This document shows, one piece after another, positions 40,167 to 41,968 of a DNA stretch of 41,968 nt. The notes under the pieces were generated by a model. It had not been told where the DNA came from. It saw only the letters and a list, made by a program, of their open reading frames with translations, and did no database searches. A program made the translations under genes and the position numbers. The DNA is taken from the NCBI GenBank assembly GCA_900543555.1, contig UQRL01000020.1, positions 1 through 41,968 of the forward strand. Direction: 5' to 3'. Numbering within the stretch: position 1 is the first letter of the stretch; each line of letters begins with the position of its first letter. The DNA is from an uncultured Oscillospiraceae bacterium. Lineage in GTDB: Bacteria > Bacillota > Clostridia > Oscillospirales > Acutalibacteraceae.

Positions 40167-41621
40167 ATGGCGCGAAGAAAAAGGCGCCCCATGGGCCTGC
40201 GGGGGCAGATCCTATGCGGGTTTGGCGTGCTAATCCTGGTGGTGGGGGCCTTGCTGTGGCTGTTCCAGATTGTGCTGCTGGAACCCTTCTACCGCACGGT
40301 GAAGACAGCGGAAGTGAAGGCCGCTGCCGAAGTGGTCCAGCGCCACCTGGATTCGGAGGACCTGGACGACCAGGTGGAGCAGCTGTGCCTGAACACGGGC
40401 ATCAGCATAGTGGTCACGGATGAAATGGGGCAGATGCTCTCCGGCTGGAAGGCCAGCCGGAAGGAGTGCTACCTGGACAACCTCTCCCAGTCCCGGCTGC
40501 GGCTGGCGGACCTGTTTGACGATGTGAACCTGAACGGAGGCCGCCGGCTGGAGGTGGTGCGCTCTCCCTTTGTAAACCAGGACGGCACCCGCAACCAGGT
40601 GGTGCTGTATGTCACCATTTGCCGTACGCCCGCGGGGCTCAACCGCATGGTGGTGCTGGAGAGCGAGATCACCCCTGTGGATTCTATCCGGGAGACCCTG
40701 CTGGTGCAGGTGACCACCCTGACGGCGGTGACGGCGGCGCTGGGCGTGGCGTTGGCCCTGTTCATCGCCCGGCGGATCTCCCGCCCCCTGACAGCCATGA
40801 ACGAGGGCGCCAAGGTGCTGGGCCGGGGGGATTACGCCATCCGCTTTGAGGAGCGGGGCGCCCGTGAGGTGCGGGAACTGGCCGGCACCTTGAACTATGC
40901 CGCCCAGGAGCTCTCTAAGGTGGAGGGCCTGCGGCGGGACCTGCTGGCCAACGTCTCTCACGACCTGCGCACGCCGCTGACCATGATTAAGGGCTATGGC
41001 GAGGTGATGCGGGACCTGCCCGGAGAGAACACCCCGGAAAATGTGCAGGTCATCATCGACGAGGCAGAGCGCCTGACCAGCTTGGTCAACGACCTGCTGG
41101 ATCTCTCCAAGCTGGAGGCCGGGGTGCTCCCCTTGGAGAAAACCCGTTTCAACCTCACAGAAAGCATACGGAGCATGTTGCACCGGTATGACAAGCTGGC
41201 GGACTACCGCTTTCCCTTCTATTTCCAGCAGGATGTGTGGGTGGACGCCGACGAGCTGAAGATTTCCCAGGTGGTGTATAACCTGGTGAACAACGCCATC
41301 ACGTACTCCGGCCAGGATAAGACCATCACCCTGCGGCAGACCGTGGAAGAGGGCAAGGTGCGGGTGTCTGTCACCGACACCGGCGAGGGCATCCCCCAGG
41401 ACAAGCTCAAGGACATCTGGGAGCGCTACTACAAGGTGGACAAGGAGCACAAGCGGGCCCAGATGGGCAGCGGCCTGGGGCTGTCCATTGTAAAGAACAT
41501 CCTGGATATGCACGGCGGCACCTATGGCGTCACCAGCACGCTGGGCCAGGGCAGCACCTTCTGGTTTGAGCTGCCCGTCGCCCAGCAGTCCCCGGAAAGC
41601 CTGCCCGGCCCCCAGGACTGA
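40167..41621 (+). CDS. Sensor histidine kinase (HAMP, HisKA, HATPase)
   Basis: A 484-residue membrane kinase, partner of the regulator just upstream. It has a first transmembrane helix (ILCGFGVLILVVGALLWLFQIVLL), an extracytoplasmic sensor of about 130 residues, a second helix near 175-205, then HAMP (RRISRPLTAMNEGAKVLGRGDY). The HisKA phospho-acceptor is H265 in LLANVSHDLRTPLTMIKGYGE. The ATPase domain shows the N box (QVVYNLVNNAITYSG), DTGEGIPQD, RYYKVDKEH and GSGLGLSIVKNIL. It ends SPESLPGPQD; the last few codons and the stop lie within the first 170-base tandem-repeat unit that fills the right edge. Confidence 0.94.
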   Translation: MARRKRRPMGLRGQILCGFGVLILVVGALLWLFQIVLLEPFYRTVKTAEVKAAAEVVQRHLDSEDLDDQVEQLCLNTGISIVVTDEMGQMLSGWKASRKECYLDNLSQSRLRLADLFDDVNLNGGRRLEVVRSPFVNQDGTRNQVVLYVTICRTPAGLNRMVVLESEITPVDSIRETLLVQVTTLTAVTAALGVALALFIARRISRPLTAMNEGAKVLGRGDYAIRFEERGAREVRELAGTLNYAAQELSKVEGLRRDLLANVSHDLRTPLTMIKGYGEVMRDLPGENTPENVQVIIDEAERLTSLVNDLLDLSKLEAGVLPLEKTRFNLTESIRSMLHRYDKLADYRFPFYFQQDVWVDADELKISQVVYNLVNNAITYSGQDKTITLRQTVEEGKVRVSVTDTGEGIPQDKLKDIWERYYKVDKEHKRAQMGSGLGLSIVKNILDMHGGTYGVTSTLGQGSTFWFELPVAQQSPESLPGPQD

Positions 41622-41968
41622 GGTTTACTTCCCCTTCCGGCGGTGTTGGGCCAGGACGCGCACCAGGTTGCCCCACAGCGGAGTGCCTCCGCTGTCTCTT
41701 CGCGCCACGGAGCGGCGGCTGAACGCCGCGCTTGCTGGGGACGCTGCCGCACGTCCGCGCCGTTGGTTTTGCTAGGACCCCCCAGGACTGAGGTTTACCT
41801 CCTCTTCCGGTGGCGTTGGGCCAGGACGCACGCCAGGTTGCCCCACAGCGGAGTGCCTCCGCTGTCTCTTCGCGCCACGGAGCGGCGGCTGAACGCCGCG
41901 CTTGCTGGGGACGCTGCCGCACGTCCGCGCCGTTGGTTTTGCTAGGACCCCCCAGGACTGAGGTTTAC
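41611..41968. repeat. Tandem repeat, 170-base unit, at the window's right end
   Basis: The unit beginning CCCAGGACTGAGGTTTAC occurs at 41611, 41781 and 41951 (cut by the edge). Units one and two differ at a handful of positions in their first 60 or so bases and are identical over the remaining 100 or so. Each holds a perfect ACAGCGGAG/CTCCGCTGT hairpin (41675-41695 in unit one) and further GC-rich inverted repeats (GCGGCG/CGCCGC, GGACG/CGTCC). Long frames cross the units on both strands, but they repeat with the unit and have no ribosome sites, so I do not call them genes. The array may continue beyond the window. Confidence 0.9.

Noticed and set aside
41524..41945. Repeated open frames on both strands across the 170-base units, with near-identical products.
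   Set aside because: Products repeat with the DNA unit, are Arg/Pro/Ala-rich, and have no ribosome sites or family resemblance. The DNA repeat is the real feature.

Overview
This is a GC-rich, densely coded bacterial chromosome segment. It most likely comes from a member of the class Clostridia, in or near the Oscillospirales (gut Oscillospiraceae/Ruminococcaceae type). Reasons: strong AGGAGG-type ribosome sites, frequent TTG and GTG starts, an IspH (LytB) domain fused to ribosomal protein S1, an FHA domain fused to a SEDS glycosyltransferase, a DUF5685/J-domain pair, SPFH and Gx-family proteins, and AT-rich promoters set in GC-rich genes. The placement is inferred from gene content; no 16S rRNA gene is present. 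I saw no tRNA, rRNA, CRISPR array, phage gene or insertion-sequence transposase.

Layout. 1-5909: 3' end of uvrA, two small tail-anchored proteins, a DUF5685 protein with a Cys-tailed J-domain protein, a polytopic membrane protein, an RpiR-type regulator and a BaiN/HI0933-type flavoprotein. 5910-6634: a 725-base gene-free stretch packed with inverted repeats. 6635-12645: an essential-function run of cmk, plsC, ispH-rpsA fusion, secD and secF. 12734-16355: a P-loop kinase, a small unknown, a metallo-hydrolase overlapping a MerR regulator, a leaderless amidase and a three-repeat PepSY lipoprotein. 16618-24246: secA, a low-complexity lipoprotein, a left-handed beta-helix protein, FHA-SEDS and its partner penicillin-binding protein. 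24376-30395: an unknown membrane protein (minus strand), then a sugar and deoxynucleoside salvage group: frameshifted manA, a PfkB kinase, deoC, cdd, a GNAT acetyltransferase and pyrimidine-nucleoside phosphorylase. 30628-35515: peptidyl-prolyl isomerase, exonuclease III, sirtuin, an SPFH protein with a 56-residue ribbon-helix-helix protein, and a CNNM/CorC membrane protein. 35876-41621: a small lipoprotein, an ApbE/NusG-II/Gx flavinylation-type operon, a cytidylate-kinase-like protein and a two-component system. 41611-41968: 170-base tandem repeats running off the window.

How the parts work together. Several blocks are functionally coherent: protein export (SecD, SecF, SecA), wall growth (SEDS plus class B PBP, amidase), deoxynucleoside breakdown (Pdp, DeoC, Cdd) and extracytoplasmic flavinylation (ApbE with two membrane partners).

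The most interesting signal is the roughly 240-nt leader of the CNNM/CorC gene on the minus strand. It has a perfect-consensus promoter, a possible 46-codon leader peptide with an acidic, proline-containing start, an intrinsic terminator lying inside that peptide's reading frame, and a short stem that would compete with the terminator. This could be a metal-sensing riboswitch or a magnesium-sensing translation-coupled attenuator. Second is an in-frame internal start with a strong Shine-Dalgarno sequence and an internal promoter candidate at the IspH/S1 junction, which would let the cell make free S1 as well as the fusion. Third are the palindrome cluster upstream of cmk and the tandem repeats at the right edge.
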